The notes under the pieces were generated by a model. That model did not search any database. It saw only the letters and a program-made list of their open reading frames with translations, and was not told the origin of the DNA. A stretch of 64,000 nucleotides of DNA from Acidobacteriota bacterium (GTDB lineage: Bacteria > Acidobacteriota > Terriglobia > Terriglobales > Acidobacteriaceae), in the NCBI GenBank assembly GCA_031296105.1, contig JARLGJ010000020.1, positions 158,016-222,015 of the forward strand. Direction: 5' to 3'. Shown in pieces: positions 26,416-35,820 of the stretch. The stretch's first letter is position 1. The number at the start of each line of letters is the position of its first letter. The position numbers and the translations under genes were made by a program.

Positions 26416-29175
26416 ATGCCCCACGAACTGCCGAAAGCCTACGACCCGGCCGAGATCGAACAACGCTGGGCCGAATACTGGGTCCGCGAGAACCTCTTCC
26501 AGGCCGACAATCACGGCCAGCCCTCGGACTTCTTCACCATCCTGCTGCCGCCGCCCAACGTCACCGGACGCCTGCACATGGGCCACATGCTCAACCACAC
26601 GGAGATGGATGTTCTCACCCGTTGGCAGCGCATGTTGGGCAAGCACGCCATGTGGCTGCCCGGCACCGATCACGCCGGCATCGCCACGCAGATGATGGTG
26701 GAGCGCCAGTTGGCCTCGGAGGGAAAGAAGCGCCAGGATCTGGGCCGCGACGCTTTCATCGAGCGCACCTGGGAATGGCGCAAGCAGTACGGCGGATACA
26801 TCCTCGATCAGATGAAGCGCCTCGGCGATTCGGTCGATTGGTCGCGCGAATTCTTCACCATGGACGACCATCTCTCCCGCGCCGTGCGCGAGGCATTTGT
26901 GCGCTTCTGGGAAGAAGGCCTCATCTATCGCGGCACTTACATCGTCAACTGGTGTCCGCGCTGCCTCACGGCCCTCAGCGACCTGGAAGTGATCCACGAG
27001 GAGACGCCGGGCAAGCTGTGGGAGATACGCTACCCCGTCGTCGGCATGGAGAACGAGTTCATCGTCGTTGCCACCACGCGTCCGGAGACGATGCTGGGCG
27101 ACTCGGCCGTGGCGGTCAATCCGCGCGACGAGCGCTACACCCATCTGCACGGCAAAATGGTGCGCCTGCCTCTGGTGGGCCGCGAAATTCCCATCATCCT
27201 GGACGAGCTGGCGCAGCCCGAGTTCGGCACCGGCGCGGTGAAGGTTACCCCGGCGCACGATCCCAATGACTTTGAGGCCGGCAAGCGCCACAACCTGCCC
27301 GAGCTGGTCATCATGGACGAGACGGCCCACATGAACGCCGCCGCCGGTGCCGCCTACGAAGGTCTGGACCGCTACAAGGCGCGCGAGAAAGTGGTGGCCG
27401 ATCTCGAAGCCTCCGGCGCCCTGGTCAGCGTGAAGGATTACACCGTGCCGCTCGGCAAGTGCGACCGCTGCAAGACCGTGGTAGAGCCACGCATCTCCAC
27501 CCAGTGGTTCCTGGCCGTGAACAAGGCCACCAAGGACGGACGCGAGCCTTTGGCAAAGGTGGCGCAGGACGTGGTCCGCGACGGCCGCATCAAGTTCACC
27601 CCGGAGAACTACCAGCACATCTACCTGCAATGGATGGAGAACATTCACGACTGGTGCATCTCGCGCCAGCTCTGGTGGGGACATCGCATTCCGGCCTGGC
27701 ACTGCGCTGCGTGCAAAGGCATCACCGTGGCGCGCACCAATCCCACCGAGTGCGAGCACTGCCACGGCACGGACATTGCGCAGGACACCGACGTGCTGGA
27801 CACCTGGTTCAGCTCCGGCCTGCTGCCATTTTCCGCCCTCGGCTGGCCGGAGAAGACGCCCGACCTGGACGCCTTCTATCCCACCTCGGTGCTCGTCACC
27901 GGCTTCGATATTCTCTTCTTCTGGGTCGCCCGCATGATCATGCTGGGCTGCCACTTCATGGATGAGCAGAAGCCCAACAAGCGCGACGTTGTGCCCTTCC
28001 GCGAGGTGTACATTCACATGCTGGTGCGCGACGCTGAGCGCCAAAAGATGAGCAAGACCAAGGGCAACGTGGTCGATCCCATCGGCGTTATCGAGAAGTT
28101 CGGCACCGACGCCGCGCGCTTTACCCTGGCCTCCATGGCCGCGCCGGGCACGGATATCTCCTTCAGCGAAAGCCGCACCGAGAGCTACCGCGCCTTCGCC
28201 AATAAAATCTGGAACGCCGCTCGCTTCCTCTTTATGAACGTGGATCGCGCCACCGAGCAGAAGGTGTGGTCTCTGGCGGAGTTCTCCGCCAAGGGCGCGC
28301 AGCCCGCCTCCGGTTTGAAGGATTTTGCCGCCGTTACCCTGGAAGACCGCTGGATTCTTTCGCGCTTCAACCGCGTGGCCGGTGAGGTCTCCGCGGCGCT
28401 CAAGGAGTATCGCTTCCACGAGGCCGCGCACGTCGTCTATCACTTCTTCTGGGGCGAGTACTGCGACTGGTACGTGGAGTTGCTAAAGCCGCGCCTGCTC
28501 TCCGAGGATCGCGAGGAAGCGCGCGCGGCCTTTGCCAACGTGGTGCGCATCTTTGAAGGCGCTCTGCGTTTGCTGGCGCCCTTCATGCCCTTCATCACCG
28601 AAGAGATCTGGCACGCCCTCTACGACGGTCAACCGCCGCTGAAGTCGATTGCGCTGGCCGCCTTCCCGGCGACCAACGAAGCGCAGCTCGACGCCGCGGC
28701 TGAGCGCGACATGGCCATCCTGCAGGATCTGATTGTGTCCGTGCGCAACGTCCGCGCCGAGGTGAAGGTGGGGCAAAAGGAAATGCTGCCCATTCAGGTC
28801 TTTGCCGAGCTAGATGTTCGCGCGCTGCTTGAGTCCAACCTGCCGGCCCTGTCGCGGCTGGCCAACGTCAGCGATCTTTCGTTCGTCGAGGAGTCGCTGG
28901 CCAAGGCCACCAACTCAAGGGCCACTGCGCGCTTCGAGGTGCGCCTGGTCTACGAGCAGAAGATCGACGTAGCCGCCGAAACCGCCCGCGCCAAAAAAGA
29001 GTTGGAAAAGCTCGAAGGCGAATTTGAGCGCAACAACAAGCAGCTCGGCAATGAGAGCTTCCTGGCCAAGGCTCCGGCCAAGGTCGTCGAGGGCCTGAAG
29101 ACCCGCCGCGTGGAGTTGGAATCGCTGATTGAAAAAGCCAATGCACGCCTCGCCGAACTGGCCGCTCAGAAGTAA
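26416..29175 (+). CDS. valS: Valyl-tRNA synthetase
   Basis: Class I synthetase of 919 aa. The HIGH-type motif appears in '[13 protein letters not shown]' near residue 45, and KMSKS-type '[12 protein letters not shown]' near residue 545. The large CP1 editing domain between them includes '[15 protein letters not shown]' and '[12 protein letters not shown]'. Zinc-knuckle cysteines occur in '[17 protein letters not shown]'. The C-terminal ~70 residues form the coiled-coil arm ([21 protein letters not shown]) typical of ValRS. No T-box leader seen. Confidence 0.98.
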   Translation: MPHELPKAYDPAEIEQRWAEYWVRENLFQADNHGQPSDFFTILLPPPNVTGRLHMGHMLNHTEMDVLTRWQRMLGKHAMWLPGTDHAGIATQMMVERQLASEGKKRQDLGRDAFIERTWEWRKQYGGYILDQMKRLGDSVDWSREFFTMDDHLSRAVREAFVRFWEEGLIYRGTYIVNWCPRCLTALSDLEVIHEETPGKLWEIRYPVVGMENEFIVVATTRPETMLGDSAVAVNPRDERYTHLHGKMVRLPLVGREIPIILDELAQPEFGTGAVKVTPAHDPNDFEAGKRHNLPELVIMDETAHMNAAAGAAYEGLDRYKAREKVVADLEASGALVSVKDYTVPLGKCDRCKTVVEPRISTQWFLAVNKATKDGREPLAKVAQDVVRDGRIKFTPENYQHIYLQWMENIHDWCISRQLWWGHRIPAWHCAACKGITVARTNPTECEHCHGTDIAQDTDVLDTWFSSGLLPFSALGWPEKTPDLDAFYPTSVLVTGFDILFFWVARMIMLGCHFMDEQKPNKRDVVPFREVYIHMLVRDAERQKMSKTKGNVVDPIGVIEKFGTDAARFTLASMAAPGTDISFSESRTESYRAFANKIWNAARFLFMNVDRATEQKVWSLAEFSAKGAQPASGLKDFAAVTLEDRWILSRFNRVAGEVSAALKEYRFHEAAHVVYHFFWGEYCDWYVELLKPRLLSEDREEARAAFANVVRIFEGALRLLAPFMPFITEEIWHALYDGQPPLKSIALAAFPATNEAQLDAAAERDMAILQDLIVSVRNVRAEVKVGQKEMLPIQVFAELDVRALLESNLPALSRLANVSDLSFVEESLAKATNSRATARFEVRLVYEQKIDVAAETARAKKELEKLEGEFERNNKQLGNESFLAKAPAKVVEGLKTRRVELESLIEKANARLAELAAQK

Positions 29176-29196
29176 GTAAAAGGGGAGGCATGAAAA

Positions 29197-29298
29197 AGTC
29201 TGAGTTTGTCAGGGCATGGCTTCAGCCGTGCCGAATAAGCTGCGTAAACCATGGGGCTTCAGCCCCTGAGGCAATGCTGCGTGACTTATTCAGAGACT
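29197..29298. repeat. Paired-palindrome (REP/MITE-like) intergenic element
   Basis: Two hairpins share the core GGCT-TC-AGCC: GGCATGGCT-TC-AGCCGTGCC (29213-29232) and GGGGCT-TC-AGCCCC (29253-29266). The outer ends carry AGTCT and, inverted, AGACT. The layout fits the dispersed twin-palindrome elements I associate with acidobacterial genomes. It has one copy in this window and sits between valS and nadC. Confidence 0.6.
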
Positions 29299-29314
29299 CC
29301 CCCGAGGAGAGACC

Positions 29315-30193
29315 ATGAACTTCAACAGCCGCCGTATGACCGCGTTCCTCTCCGAGGCTTTGCTGGAAGATCAGGCCACGCGTGATGCCACCACGCTGGC
29401 CACCATCGATCCCGGGCAGAAGGCCGTGGCCACCATCCTGGCCAAGCAGGACTGTGTGCTCTCCGGCATCGCCCTGGTGCGCCGCATCTTTGAGGTCTAT
29501 GCCGAGCTCGACCCCACGGCGCAGAGCTATCCCGAGGTCAGCATCCCTCAGGAGATCTTCGACGGCGTGCCGTTGCACAAGGGCGCAAAGGTGGCATCCA
29601 TCCGCCACAGCGCCCGCGTGCTGCTTAGTTGCGAGCGGCTCATCTTGAACCTCTTGCAGCACCTCAGCGGCATTGCCACCGCCACCCGCGGCTACGTGGA
29701 CGCCATCTCCGGCACCGGGGCCGTCATCCTGGACACGCGCAAAACCGTGCCCGGCCTGCGCCGCCTGGAAAAGTACGCCGTGCGCTGCGGCGGCGGACAG
29801 AACCACCGCCTCGATCTCTCCGACGGCATCCTGGTAAAGAACAACCACATCGACCTGGCGGGCGGCGTGCGCGTGGCGCTGGAGCGCGTGCTGGCCAATC
29901 GCCGCGGTGAGCAGCCCATCGAAGTCGAGGTGCGCAACATGAAGGAGCTGGAGGCGGCACTGAAGTACGGCGCCGAGTCCATCCTGTTGGACAACATGAC
30001 CCCTTCGCAGACTCGCGAGGCCGTCAGCTTCATCCGCCGCGGCTCGCCGCTGATGAAGATCGAATCCTCGGGCGGCATCACGATTGAAAATGTTCGCCAG
30101 TACGCCGAGGCCGGAGTGAATTACATCTCCGTCGGCGCGCTCACCCACTCCGCCCGCGCCGTGGACCTGAGCATGAGGATCGAGGCCGCGTAG
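29315..30193 (+). CDS. nadC: Nicotinate-nucleotide pyrophosphorylase (carboxylating)
   Basis: Quinolinate phosphoribosyltransferase, which converts quinolinate and PRPP to nicotinate mononucleotide in de novo NAD synthesis. At 292 aa it has family motifs 'LNLLQHLSGIATAT', 'ILDTRKTVPGLRRLEKYAVRCGGGQNHR', 'ILVKNNHI', 'EVEVRNMKELEAAL' and 'ESSGGIT'. The PRPP and quinolinate-binding Arg/Lys/His residues in these motifs look intact. GAGGAGA lies 4 nt before the ATG. nadA and nadB are not in the window. Confidence 0.97.
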   Translation: MNFNSRRMTAFLSEALLEDQATRDATTLATIDPGQKAVATILAKQDCVLSGIALVRRIFEVYAELDPTAQSYPEVSIPQEIFDGVPLHKGAKVASIRHSARVLLSCERLILNLLQHLSGIATATRGYVDAISGTGAVILDTRKTVPGLRRLEKYAVRCGGGQNHRLDLSDGILVKNNHIDLAGGVRVALERVLANRRGEQPIEVEVRNMKELEAALKYGAESILLDNMTPSQTREAVSFIRRGSPLMKIESSGGITIENVRQYAEAGVNYISVGALTHSARAVDLSMRIEAA

Positions 30194-30209
30194 CGCGATT
30201 TGTGGTTAC

Positions 30210-30252
30210 AAAAGAAAAAGGGCACGGAGTGATTCCGCGCCCTTTTTCTTTT
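30210..30252. terminator. Bidirectional terminator nadC / receiver protein
   Basis: A 14-bp perfect stem AAAAGAAAAAGGGC / GCCCTTTTTCTTTT encloses an inner CGGA / TCCG pairing. The A- and T-rich arms supply a U-tract in either direction. Confidence 0.92.
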
Positions 30253-30264
30253 GCGTGCAAAGGT

Positions 30265-32358
30265 TTATTCCGGGTCCATCCGCGCCAGTTCGCGCACGAT
30301 GGCCGCCACCAGCAGCGGCTTAAAGCGTTCTATCACCCGCTCCACCGCCTGGTGCATGCGCTGAGCCTCGTCCGAGCGAACCTCCTCGGAGCCTGCGGCG
30401 GAGGCTTTCGGTTTTTGCGCCACCACGGCAGCGGCCTCGGGTGGCTCTGGAGCGGCTACCGGCGCGGCGGCTGGGGCAACAGAGGCTTGGGCCTCAATGG
30501 CAGGCTCCCGCGGCGTTGGCGGGGCCGTCACTACTGGCGTTGCATGTGCCGGCTCTTCCACCGGTGCTTCGGGGTGCGCCGGAATCACTGCCGGAGCAAG
30601 GAAAGCAGCCGCTGCTGCAACGGGCGCAGCCGCTTCGGCAACTTTTGCCGCAATTGCTGCCGCGGCCGGTATCTCAGGAAGGTGAGCCATTGGGAGGGCT
30701 TCCACGGCCGTTTCCAGTGGCTTTACCGGCAGCGATTCCTTGGATTCCTCAACCGGCGCAATCGCCGTGTGCGTCTCCGCTTCCTTCTCAATGGCAACTT
30801 CAGGAACTGGCGCGGCGGTCACTGCATCGGGCACCACAATAACCTCTGGCTCCGGCTCCGCAGCGGCAAAGGTCATGGGCGCAGGTTCCGGCGCCAGCAC
30901 TGGTTCAGGCTCCCCCGTCGTCTCGGGCATCAGCAAAGCCAACGCGTCCGCAATTTCCGTCTCAATCTCCGGCTTCGCAGTCTCCGCTTGCGGCGCAATT
31001 TCGAACGCAGCGGCTTCCGCCGACGCAGCAGGTTCCACATGCGTCTCAGGAAGCTCTACCGCGCGGGTTTCCGCCTCCACTGCCTCTTCCACCCCTGGCT
31101 CAGGCTCAGCCGTAAAGGACTCCGGCGCGGCGGCGGGCGTTATCTCCCAGGCGCGCATCTCTTCTTCTGCCAGTAGCGGCTCGGGCCTGAACTCCGTCGC
31201 GGGTTCGCTGGAGGCAAGGCCGTTGAACGCGGCTTCAAAATCGTTTCCGGGTCCGCCATGAGCCTCTGCCTCCCCTTCCGGCGTGGAGGGGCTCGGAGCT
31301 TCCGCAGAACCTGCAGCTTCAAACTGTTCGGCAACCGATGCGCCAGCCGACGGCGGCATTCCCGCTAGCCCGGCGGGTTCTTCCAGCGGGGGAAGCTCAT
31401 CCGAATTGAACAGATCTTCGAAGGCTTTGCGGCGTGCCGCTTCTTCGTCGGTCAGAACCTCGGCCTCAGTCTCCGGCAGGGGAGAGAACCTCTCCAGCGG
31501 CATTTCAATCTCAACGTGGCTTGCTGCCACAATGTTTTCGCGTGCTTCGGCTGTACCATTCTCCAGCAGCGGATCGAGTGAAGGGATGTCGAGAGGCGGC
31601 GGTGTGATCTCAGGCAGCAATCCCTGCGGCGCCAGCGGCGCAATTCCGTGGTTCGGAGTCGAGGCTGTTTCCTCTAATTCCAGGTTGGCGTCTTGCAGCA
31701 CGGATTCAACCGGGGCTCCCCTTGTCTCCCCCATGGAGACGTTGGGAATCAGGCCATCAATGGCGGAGGCCACAAACGGAATGTGTTTGGCGTCGGGATT
31801 GAACTGCAAACTGTCCGGCGAATCGTGAAGCGAGAGTACCGCTTCCGGGGCCGCCTGCGGCGCGCTCTCATCGGTCATCAGCATATCGCGCGCGGAAATC
31901 GACGGCACATAGGAGAACATCGGTTCGTCGGATTCGTCCGTCGCGGCTGCCGGCTCGGGTGTTGTCTCCGCGGCCGCCGTTGGCGTGGCCGCCTGCCCGG
32001 CGGTTTCCATGATGGTCTTCACCAGCTCCGCCGCAATAAAGGGCTTCACCAGCACGCCGTTGGAGTGGACGCTGGCTCCGTCCTCCGGCCGGTAAGGTTC
32101 CAGCTTGCCCACGGTAAGAATCACGGGCAGTGAGGCGGTGGCGGCGCTGGCACGCAGTTTCTGGCACACTTCCAGGCCGGAGTATCCCGGCATAAAAATG
32201 TCCAAAATGGCGACGTCCGGCACGGCTTCGGCGATCTTGCGGATCGCTTCCAGTCCATTGCTGGCCGTGGTTACTTCAAAGCCGGCATCGGTAAGGATCT
32301 TCTTGCCCATATTCTGGGCGGGCACGCTGTCATCGGCTAATAGGATATGTAACGGCAC
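30265..32358 (-). CDS. Receiver domain with long acidic Ala/Pro/Glu-rich tail and C-terminal helix
   Basis: About 697 aa. Residues 1-125 form a normal receiver domain: Asp9-Asp10, phosphoacceptor Asp53 in 'VAILDIFMPGYSG', and Lys in 'GVLVKPF'. About 540 residues then consist of Ala, Pro, Glu and Val-rich sequence with no predicted fold and many acidic clusters. The last ~35 residues form a clean amphipathic helix (RMHQAVERVIERFKPLLVAAIVREL). There is no DNA-binding or enzymatic output. The design suggests a scaffold or polarity factor, by analogy with FrzS/AglZ (receiver plus long tail) or PopZ (acidic disordered plus C-terminal helix); this is inference. GTG 32358 has AGGAAC upstream; a longer frame from 32451 adds residues before the receiver fold. 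Confidence 0.8.
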   Translation of the reverse strand: MPLHILLADDSVPAQNMGKKILTDAGFEVTTASNGLEAIRKIAEAVPDVAILDIFMPGYSGLEVCQKLRASAATASLPVILTVGKLEPYRPEDGASVHSNGVLVKPFIAAELVKTIMETAGQAATPTAAAETTPEPAAATDESDEPMFSYVPSISARDMLMTDESAPQAAPEAVLSLHDSPDSLQFNPDAKHIPFVASAIDGLIPNVSMGETRGAPVESVLQDANLELEETASTPNHGIAPLAPQGLLPEITPPPLDIPSLDPLLENGTAEARENIVAASHVEIEMPLERFSPLPETEAEVLTDEEAARRKAFEDLFNSDELPPLEEPAGLAGMPPSAGASVAEQFEAAGSAEAPSPSTPEGEAEAHGGPGNDFEAAFNGLASSEPATEFRPEPLLAEEEMRAWEITPAAAPESFTAEPEPGVEEAVEAETRAVELPETHVEPAASAEAAAFEIAPQAETAKPEIETEIADALALLMPETTGEPEPVLAPEPAPMTFAAAEPEPEVIVVPDAVTAAPVPEVAIEKEAETHTAIAPVEESKESLPVKPLETAVEALPMAHLPEIPAAAAIAAKVAEAAAPVAAAAAFLAPAVIPAHPEAPVEEPAHATPVVTAPPTPREPAIEAQASVAPAAAPVAAPEPPEAAAVVAQKPKASAAGSEEVRSDEAQRMHQAVERVIERFKPLLVAAIVRELARMDPE

Positions 32359-32462
32359 GGGCTGTTCCTGAACGGACGAAATCGAGAGTGTATTGGGTGT
32401 CAAGTTAGCGCAACCCATTGCACAGGTCAATGCGCCTGTACCATTTCCCATACACGCTGGAA

Positions 32463-32496
32463 CAAAAATGCCCGCCCCTTGGTACCGAGGCGGGCG
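32463..32496 (-). terminator. Intrinsic terminator after bamD
   Basis: On the minus strand the stem GCCCGCC / GGCGGGC, around a 12-nt loop, is followed by ATTTTTGTT. It starts about 20 bp past the bamD stop. Confidence 0.82.
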
Positions 32497-32517
32497 TGAA
32501 CTTTCGGGTTCCCGGAA

Positions 32518-33855
32518 TTAAAGCGGGATCGGAAGCTTGAAATGATGCTTTTTCTTTTTCTTCTGGCTGGAGGATGAATTCTTGTCCTCTTTGGTGGCCG
32601 TGGAAGTAGAATCCCCCGCCTTTTGCTCGGTGGCAGCCGTCGAAGACGAAGAGGAAGAACTCTGCATCTCCGCCTCATTGAGCTGGGAGGGCGCCTGGGA
32701 GGGAACGTCGGCAGTATTGCTGCGTGGCGCCGGCTGGTTCTCGGGAACCTTGCCACCGCTGGAAACCGCCTCGGCCTTCACCGTGTTCGGGCCGCCCGGG
32801 GCCCCTTCACGCGCCACCTTGTCGATTTCGCGCACCAGCGTGGGAGCGTCCGTTTCCTTCGGATCCACCAGCGTCGGTTGTCCAACGCGCGTTGCCGAAC
32901 TCAGGTTCGGACGCTTGCCCATGTCCGTCACAAAGCGCTCGTAGTGCGTCTGCGCCATGCGGCTGTTGATTTCCTTCTTGTTCTGCTCCACCATCTCCGG
33001 CGCCGGAGCCGGTACCGGACGGTCCATCGCCGCCAGCCGCTTGCGTGCGTCCTGGTAGCGCGGCATCGCCGGATAGCGCGTCACGATCTTGGTGTAGGCC
33101 GCCGCCGCCTCATCCGCATATTCCTTGCCCAGGCGCTTCTTCACGTCGTCCGGCAGCTTCACCGCGCGTACGCGGTCGGATTCCTGTTCGTAGGACTGTC
33201 CCAGAATGTACAGCGCCTCATCGGCCTGGCTGTACAAGGGATACGTATCGGTCAGGGTGCGGGCGCGGGCAATGGCCGCCAGCAGCGAGCCGCGTGCAAA
33301 GTAAAACTTGGCAATGCGGAACTGACGCTCGGCCAGCACTTCCTGCACCTGCAGCAGGCGGACGCGGGCGGTGTCGGCCAATTTGCTGTCCGGATACTGC
33401 AACAGCAACTGGCGGTATTCATCCTCGGCGCGGCGGGCGTGCGTGTAGTCGCGGTCCGGCTTCTCCATCTGGCGGTAGTGGATGTCGGCGATCTTCAGTT
33501 GCGCTTCGGCCGCTTCCGGCATGTTCGGGAAGAACGTGATGAAGTCGCGGAATTCCGTCTCCGCCTGGGCCAGAGAGGCCGAGCTGCCTTCTTCGTACCA
33601 GCTTTCGCCGACCGTCAGCTTGGCGCGGGCCACAAACTCGGAATCCGGATAGGTATTGATCAGCGTCTGCAGCGTGATGCGCGCTACGTCGTACTTGCGC
33701 TGCTTCATCGCGTCCATCGCGCGGTCGTACAGAATTTTGTCCGGCTGTTTGGAATTGATGTGGGCCAGTGGGTTGTTGGCCTTCTTATGGGAGCAGGCCA
33801 CCGTTGCCAGCAGGCTGGCTGCCAGCATCAGGGCGATCATTGCGCGACGAAACAT
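32518..33855 (-). CDS. bamD: BamD-like outer-membrane assembly lipoprotein
   Basis: About 445 aa with a lipoprotein signal (MFRRAMIALMLAASLLATVAC, lipid-attached Cys near 21). TPR repeats from residue 35 to about 270 carry the BamD pattern 'YDRAMDAMKQRKYDVARITLQTLINTYPDSEFV', 'AEFRDFITFFPNMPEAAEAQLKIA' and 'YPLYSQADEALYILGQSY'. The C-terminal 170 residues are an extension absent from E. coli BamD (about 245 aa), ending in Ser and Lys runs, probably disordered. Role: part of the BAM complex inserting beta-barrel proteins. It follows rpe by 34 bp. ATG 33855 was chosen over GTG 33867 because it gives the shortest proper signal peptide. Confidence 0.85.
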   Translation of the reverse strand: MFRRAMIALMLAASLLATVACSHKKANNPLAHINSKQPDKILYDRAMDAMKQRKYDVARITLQTLINTYPDSEFVARAKLTVGESWYEEGSSASLAQAETEFRDFITFFPNMPEAAEAQLKIADIHYRQMEKPDRDYTHARRAEDEYRQLLLQYPDSKLADTARVRLLQVQEVLAERQFRIAKFYFARGSLLAAIARARTLTDTYPLYSQADEALYILGQSYEQESDRVRAVKLPDDVKKRLGKEYADEAAAAYTKIVTRYPAMPRYQDARKRLAAMDRPVPAPAPEMVEQNKKEINSRMAQTHYERFVTDMGKRPNLSSATRVGQPTLVDPKETDAPTLVREIDKVAREGAPGGPNTVKAEAVSSGGKVPENQPAPRSNTADVPSQAPSQLNEAEMQSSSSSSSTAATEQKAGDSTSTATKEDKNSSSSQKKKKKHHFKLPIPL

Positions 33856-33889
33856 GCCGGATAACACCTCAGAACCTGATTAGGAGCGA

Positions 33890-34564
33890 TTACGCTTTCT
33901 GCAGCGCCGCCGTCCGGGCGGTTTGCAAAAGCTGTTGCACGTTGGCGCCCGAGTCGCCACGGCCGAAGACGGCATTACCGGCAACCAGTATCTCGGCTCC
34001 GGCCTGCACGGCCTCTGTAATGGTATCAAGAGCGATGCCGCCGTCCACCTCAATCCGGAACGCCAGGCCCTGCCGGACCCTCAATTCCGCAAGATGGCGA
34101 ATCTTCCGCAGCGTTCGCGGGATGAACTTCTGCCCCCCGAAGCCTGGATTCACCGACATCACCAGCACAAAATCCACCTCGGGCAGAATATCGGAGAGTG
34201 TCTCCACCGGCGTTGCCGGGTTCAACACCACACCGGCCCGCGCTCCGTGGGAGCGGATCAGTTGAATCGTGCGGTCCAGGTGAACACAGGCCTCCTGATG
34301 CACGCTGATCCAGTTCGCCCCCGCCTGCGCAAAGGCCGGAATATAACGGTCCGGCTCCTCAATCATCAGGTGGCAATCCAAGGGAACTTCCACGTGCTTG
34401 CGCAGCGCGGCCACCACCGGCGGACCGATGGTGATGTTCGGGACAAAGTGGCCGTCCATCACGTCCACATGCAGCACGGTCGCGCCGGCGGCAATCACCG
34501 GGCCTACCTGCTCCGCGAGGCGGGCAAAATCAGCCGACAAAATGGATGGCGCAAGCTCGATCAA
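33890..34564 (-). CDS. rpe: Ribulose-phosphate 3-epimerase
   Basis: Interconverts ribulose 5-phosphate and xylulose 5-phosphate in the pentose phosphate pathway. The 224-aa TIM barrel shows 'LAPSILSADFARL', the metal-binding 'HVDVMDGHFVPNITIGP', 'DCHLMIEEP', 'VLVMSVNPGFGGQKFIP' and 'VDGGI'. All catalytic Asp/His positions are present. It probably starts a short operon with bamD and the receiver-tail protein. Confidence 0.97.
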   Translation of the reverse strand: MIELAPSILSADFARLAEQVGPVIAAGATVLHVDVMDGHFVPNITIGPPVVAALRKHVEVPLDCHLMIEEPDRYIPAFAQAGANWISVHQEACVHLDRTIQLIRSHGARAGVVLNPATPVETLSDILPEVDFVLVMSVNPGFGGQKFIPRTLRKIRHLAELRVRQGLAFRIEVDGGIALDTITEAVQAGAEILVAGNAVFGRGDSGANVQQLLQTARTAALQKA

Positions 34565-34717
34565 ACGCTTCTCTCGATTCGATTAGGCTGTGGAAAATTT
34601 TAGCACGCGCGGGCTGTTTCTCCTTCCACAGATTGGACTTTGCCCCGCCCGCCCGCGAAGGCCCGCGCCCTGGTGCCGCTGCTTGCCAGGCTTGCCCTCC
34701 GTGATACGCTGCTTACT

Positions 34718-35494
34718 ATGCCGCTGATTGAAGCCGAACACCTGGTGAAAGTCTATGAGCCGGCAGACGGCTTTGGCCGTCCCGGGCAGGGCCTGCGCGC
34801 CGTGGATGACGTAAGCCTCACCATCGAAGCGGGTGAAACCCTCGGCCTGGTCGGCGAATCCGGCTGCGGCAAAAGCACCCTCGGACGTCTTCTGCTGCGC
34901 CTCATCGAACCCTCCAGCGGCCGCGTCCGCTTCGATGGCACCGAGCTGACCTCCCTGGGCCGCCGCGCCCTGCGCGAAACCCGCCGCGAGATGCAGATCA
35001 TCTTCCAGGACCCCTTCGCCTCGCTCGACCCGCGCCAGACGGTGGAAGAAATCGTCATCGAGCCGCTGGAGATTCACGAAGACCTCGGCAAGGCCATCCT
35101 GCGCCAGCACGCCGCCGAGCTGATGGGCGCCGTCGGCCTGGACGTCAGTGCCCTGGGCCGCTATCCGCATGAATTCTCGGGCGGACAGCGCCAACGCATC
35201 GGCATTGCCCGCGCCCTGGCCCTGCGCCCGCGCTTCATCGTCTGCGACGAAGCCGTAAGCGCCCTGGACGTCAGCGTGGCGGCGCAGATCGTGAACCTTT
35301 TGCAGAGTCTGCAAAAGGAGATGGGCCTCACCTACCTGTTTATCTCCCACTCCATGCCCGTGGTGCGCTACCTCTCCACCCGCATTGCCGTGATGCGCCA
35401 GGGCAAAATCGTGGAAACCGGCGAGGCCGAACAGATCACCGCGAACCCGCAGCACGAATACACCAAAGAACTGCTGAAGGCCGTGGCGGAATAA
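34718..35494 (+). CDS. Oligopeptide-type ABC transporter ATPase, orphan
   Basis: A 258-aa nucleotide-binding subunit of the OppF/DppF class. Walker A is '[11 protein letters not shown]', the Q-loop '[13 protein letters not shown]', the signature '[15 protein letters not shown]', Walker B '[12 protein letters not shown]' and the switch His 'FISHSM'. The 'DPFASLDPR' form and the position-specific C-terminus are typical of peptide importers. No permease or binding protein is adjacent, so partners must be encoded elsewhere. ATG 34718 is chosen; the longer open frame from 34640 adds non-family residues. It is divergent from rpe. Confidence 0.88.
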   Translation: MPLIEAEHLVKVYEPADGFGRPGQGLRAVDDVSLTIEAGETLGLVGESGCGKSTLGRLLLRLIEPSSGRVRFDGTELTSLGRRALRETRREMQIIFQDPFASLDPRQTVEEIVIEPLEIHEDLGKAILRQHAAELMGAVGLDVSALGRYPHEFSGGQRQRIGIARALALRPRFIVCDEAVSALDVSVAAQIVNLLQSLQKEMGLTYLFISHSMPVVRYLSTRIAVMRQGKIVETGEAEQITANPQHEYTKELLKAVAE

Positions 35495-35820
35495 GTTCCC
35501 GGCCCCTTCAGGAAGCGGAGCAGCAAGGGAGGGCGCCGATTCGCGTTCTCCCGCGTCAAGCTCCTCGTTTCATAAATACCCCGGATCTATCTCATTCAAA
35601 AGGATGTGCAATTGTACAAGCGGCGAGGGGATATCTCCCTCGAAATTGCTATCTGGACTTATGGTGGCATGCTGAGGCCGAGGACTCTGCCTCCGAAAGC
35701 CTGCGGAATTCCCAGGTTTGATGACCCGATCAACTTATTTTTGTCAGTAGCTTGCGAATGAGGCTGGGGCTCGCTGTCGGCATGGGACGCGAGCTCCCGG
35801 CACTTAACAAAATCGAGTGG
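35495..35820. other. 326-bp intergenic region
   Basis: Lies between the 3' ends of the ABC ATPase and PEGA genes. No coding signal seen. It contains a 19-bp near-perfect palindrome centred on GATATC (35624-35642, CGAGGG...CCCTCG), followed by a more AT-rich stretch. It may act as a termination region for the convergent genes or hold a small RNA; neither can be shown here. Confidence 0.4.
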
